A stretch of 64,000 bases of DNA from Rheinheimera sp. SA_1 (GTDB lineage Bacteria; Pseudomonadota; Gammaproteobacteria; Enterobacterales; Alteromonadaceae). Within the stretch, counting starts at the first letter, position 1, and each line of letters begins with the position of its first letter. Positions 62,293-64,000 of this stretch are shown in pieces. The stretch lies in contig NZ_LXWK01000022.1 in the NCBI RefSeq assembly GCF_001669775.1, positions 49,552-113,551 on the forward strand. Direction: 5' to 3'. Both the position numbers and the translations under genes were made by a program. The notes below the pieces were generated by a model. It was not told the DNA's origin. It was given only the letters and a program-made list of their open reading frames with translations, and ran no database searches.

Positions 62293-64000
62293 ATGAGTAA
62301 TAAATTAATTATAGGAACTCTGGCTGTGGTTATCGGCGCTAGTCTGAATACTTATGCCGCAGATAACGGACACCACAATACCGAACTTCAAAATAGTGTG
62401 GTTGATTATCACGAACGAGGCAGAAATGTTTCTTCAAGGGCTGTCAGTTTCAGTTCTGGAACTCCCAAGACCATTGTTGAAACCGAAATGGAACATTCAA
62501 GAAAAAACATCTTGAAGCAGTTTAATGTCGGTTTTGAGATTACTGCTGAAACCACCGATTTAATGGGTGAGCAAATTGATTTAAATACCGGCTCTTTGTC
62601 GTTTAAGCAGACCGACATTAATGTGCCCGGCAATTTTAATATTCCGGTCGGTGTCACCAGAATTTCAGGCTCAGCGGATGTTGAATATTCTGCCAACAGA
62701 TTGCTCGGCGACTGGAGTCTGGATTTGCCTTACATCGGCACTTCGATGGCCAGTATCGATGGAGCCACCTATACCGGGAGTTGGGCGGCCAATAAGGCCT
62801 GCAGCGGCCCACTTAATCCTGGCTCAGAGCTCAGTTACGATGCATCTACGCTGGAAGTGAAAGATTATTGGAGTGGCGATAACATCTATATTCCTGGCCA
62901 GGGTTCGGCCACGCTGCTGTATAAAGATGCAGCAACACCAAGAACCACCAATAAAAATTGGCGAATTGAGTGTTTTACCACACCATCCGGTAGTGAGGGA
63001 TTCAGAGTTACCACCCAGGATGGGACTAAATATACGTTTGATAAATTAAGACTGGTACGTGGTCTTGATATTGGTAAAGGCAGAGCCCACGGCAGCGTTT
63101 CCATTGATCCAGCGCCTATTGATCCACCAGGACAGGACCAACCTACGGATTTAGCCTATTACCGGCATTACCATACGTTTATGCTGGCCACTAAAGTTGA
63201 AGACAGGTTTGGTAATTGGGTTACTTATAATTATGTCGGCAACAGGTTGGATACAATAAAATCATCGGATGGCCGGGAAGTCGCCTTTGGTTATGAAGTC
63301 ATCAAAGGCAGCGATTACATCAACCAGATCAGTGCTCATGGGCAGGTCTGGAACTATGCATATATCGATCAAGATGCGTCGCCCAAGCTTGGCAAAGTCA
63401 CCCGTCCGGACGGGAAGTTCTGGGACTTCAAATACAGTCCGTTCTACAACGCGTACAATAAATCAACCACAACTTATGGCCAATGCCTTAACTGGGATGC
63501 GTCGAGTCATACGATGACCATCACCCATCCAAATGGCGCCATTGGAACCTTTGAAAAACATTCCACCACCCATGGCAGAACCGAAGTGCCACGGCATAAA
63601 CTCGGGCCGGTCGATGACAAAAATTACGACCATAGCTTTGCAATTGATATTTGTTTTAACGCCATCAGCCTGATGAAAAAAACAATTTCTGGTGCTGGTT
63701 TACCTACCATGCAATGGGATTACAGCTATTCCGAAAATATTGGTGCTTTTGCCGGTGAGTCCAAATTTGCACCCGGCCAGATTACTGTTCCGGCAAATTC
63801 AGGGATTGACGCTGGGGATCTAAAATTCTCTAGCGTGAAAGCGCCGGATGGCAGTGTGACCAAGCACTATTTCAGCCGGAAATTTAATTGGGAAGACGGT
63901 AAAGAACTATTCAGCGATCAGTACGATAAAGATGGTGTGACTTTACTGCGTCGTTCAGAAAGTAAGTTTATTCAAGGCAAGCGTTATGGCTCGGCCGGTG
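62293..64000 (+). CDS. YD-repeat (RHS-like) protein, 5' part; C-terminus off window
   Basis: 569 codons are visible and the frame runs on. A signal peptide ends NTYAAD. AAAGGA precedes the ATG at 62293. An N-terminal region resembling the TcB/SpvB-RHS lead-in (NIPVGVTRISGSADVEYS, then GDWSLDLPYIGTS) is followed by YD-type strands such as DRFGNWVTYNYVGNRLDTIK, SSDGREVAFGYEV and RPDGKFWDFKYSPF. The family forms hollow shells that carry a variable C-terminal toxin or effector, which lies outside the window. It is 31 bases after the previous gene. Confidence 0.85.
   Translation, partial: MSNKLIIGTLAVVIGASLNTYAADNGHHNTELQNSVVDYHERGRNVSSRAVSFSSGTPKTIVETEMEHSRKNILKQFNVGFEITAETTDLMGEQIDLNTGSLSFKQTDINVPGNFNIPVGVTRISGSADVEYSANRLLGDWSLDLPYIGTSMASIDGATYTGSWAANKACSGPLNPGSELSYDASTLEVKDYWSGDNIYIPGQGSATLLYKDAATPRTTNKNWRIECFTTPSGSEGFRVTTQDGTKYTFDKLRLVRGLDIGKGRAHGSVSIDPAPIDPPGQDQPTDLAYYRHYHTFMLATKVEDRFGNWVTYNYVGNRLDTIKSSDGREVAFGYEVIKGSDYINQISAHGQVWNYAYIDQDASPKLGKVTRPDGKFWDFKYSPFYNAYNKSTTTYGQCLNWDASSHTMTITHPNGAIGTFEKHSTTHGRTEVPRHKLGPVDDKNYDHSFAIDICFNAISLMKKTISGAGLPTMQWDYSYSENIGAFAGESKFAPGQITVPANSGIDAGDLKFSSVKAPDGSVTKHYFSRKFNWEDGKELFSDQYDKDGVTLLRRSESKFIQGKRYGSAG

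Overview
The window is chromosomal DNA of a gammaproteobacterium. Gene content and order suggest an Alteromonadales/Chromatiaceae relative of Rheinheimera or Alishewanella; this is inferred from family make-up, not from a marker gene. The strongest placement evidence is a block that follows the E. coli order polA - spf (Spot 42) - engB ... csrC - yihI ... hemN. The small RNAs sit in the same places and orientations as in E. coli. No tRNA, rRNA, CRISPR array, insertion sequence or prophage was seen.

Layout. 1-1287: 5' part of a secreted M16 peptidase. 1.7-3.7 kb: a DUF2141 protein and a carotenoid oxygenase, ending at a perfect 29-bp palindrome. 3.8-7.3 kb: a GST, a PEP-CTERM protein, and a LysR regulator divergent from an NAD(P)-binding protein. 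7.3-11 kb: a minor-pilin operon (pilE, fimT, pilV, pilW and a very long PilX) with no pilY1. 11.3-15 kb: a YjbR protein, a P450/ABM-monooxygenase pair divergent from an ArsR regulator, and a second GST. 15-23 kb: a membrane-anchored phosphoesterase, sbcDC (SbcC extremely Gln-rich), and a DesK/DesR-like two-component system. 23-33 kb: small unknowns, an RDD protein, a GlyGly-CTERM M14 carboxypeptidase, a 1326-residue multi-PAS GGDEF-EAL protein, a DUF481 protein and MscS.

33-49 kb: DUF1285, hemN with an upstream FNR-like box, an amidohydrolase, DUF2489, yihI, a CsrB/CsrC-like RNA, rof, and a nitric-oxide module. In that module norR is divergent from a small membrane protein, nnrS and hmp, with two NorR boxes and a sigma-54 promoter between them. 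Cytochrome c4, engB, a new candidate sRNA, Spot 42, polA and cytochrome c5 follow. 49.7-57.4 kb: a GAF-GAF-GGDEF protein with a degenerate EAL domain, rep, ubiK, a 50-residue Cys-ended peptide, and a secreted catalase with an AnkB-like partner.

57.7-64 kb: four closely spaced exported-protein genes leading into a YD-repeat (RHS-like) protein cut by the window end. Two unrelated proteins here end in the same 36-residue RHS-core tail.

Most noteworthy: (1) a candidate ~97-nt sRNA beside Spot 42 with its own promoter, 5' hairpin, CU-rich seed and terminator; (2) a CsrC-like RNA upstream of yihI with a GacA/UvrY-like box; (3) the shared RHS tails; (4) the short Cys-ended peptide with its own RBS and terminator.
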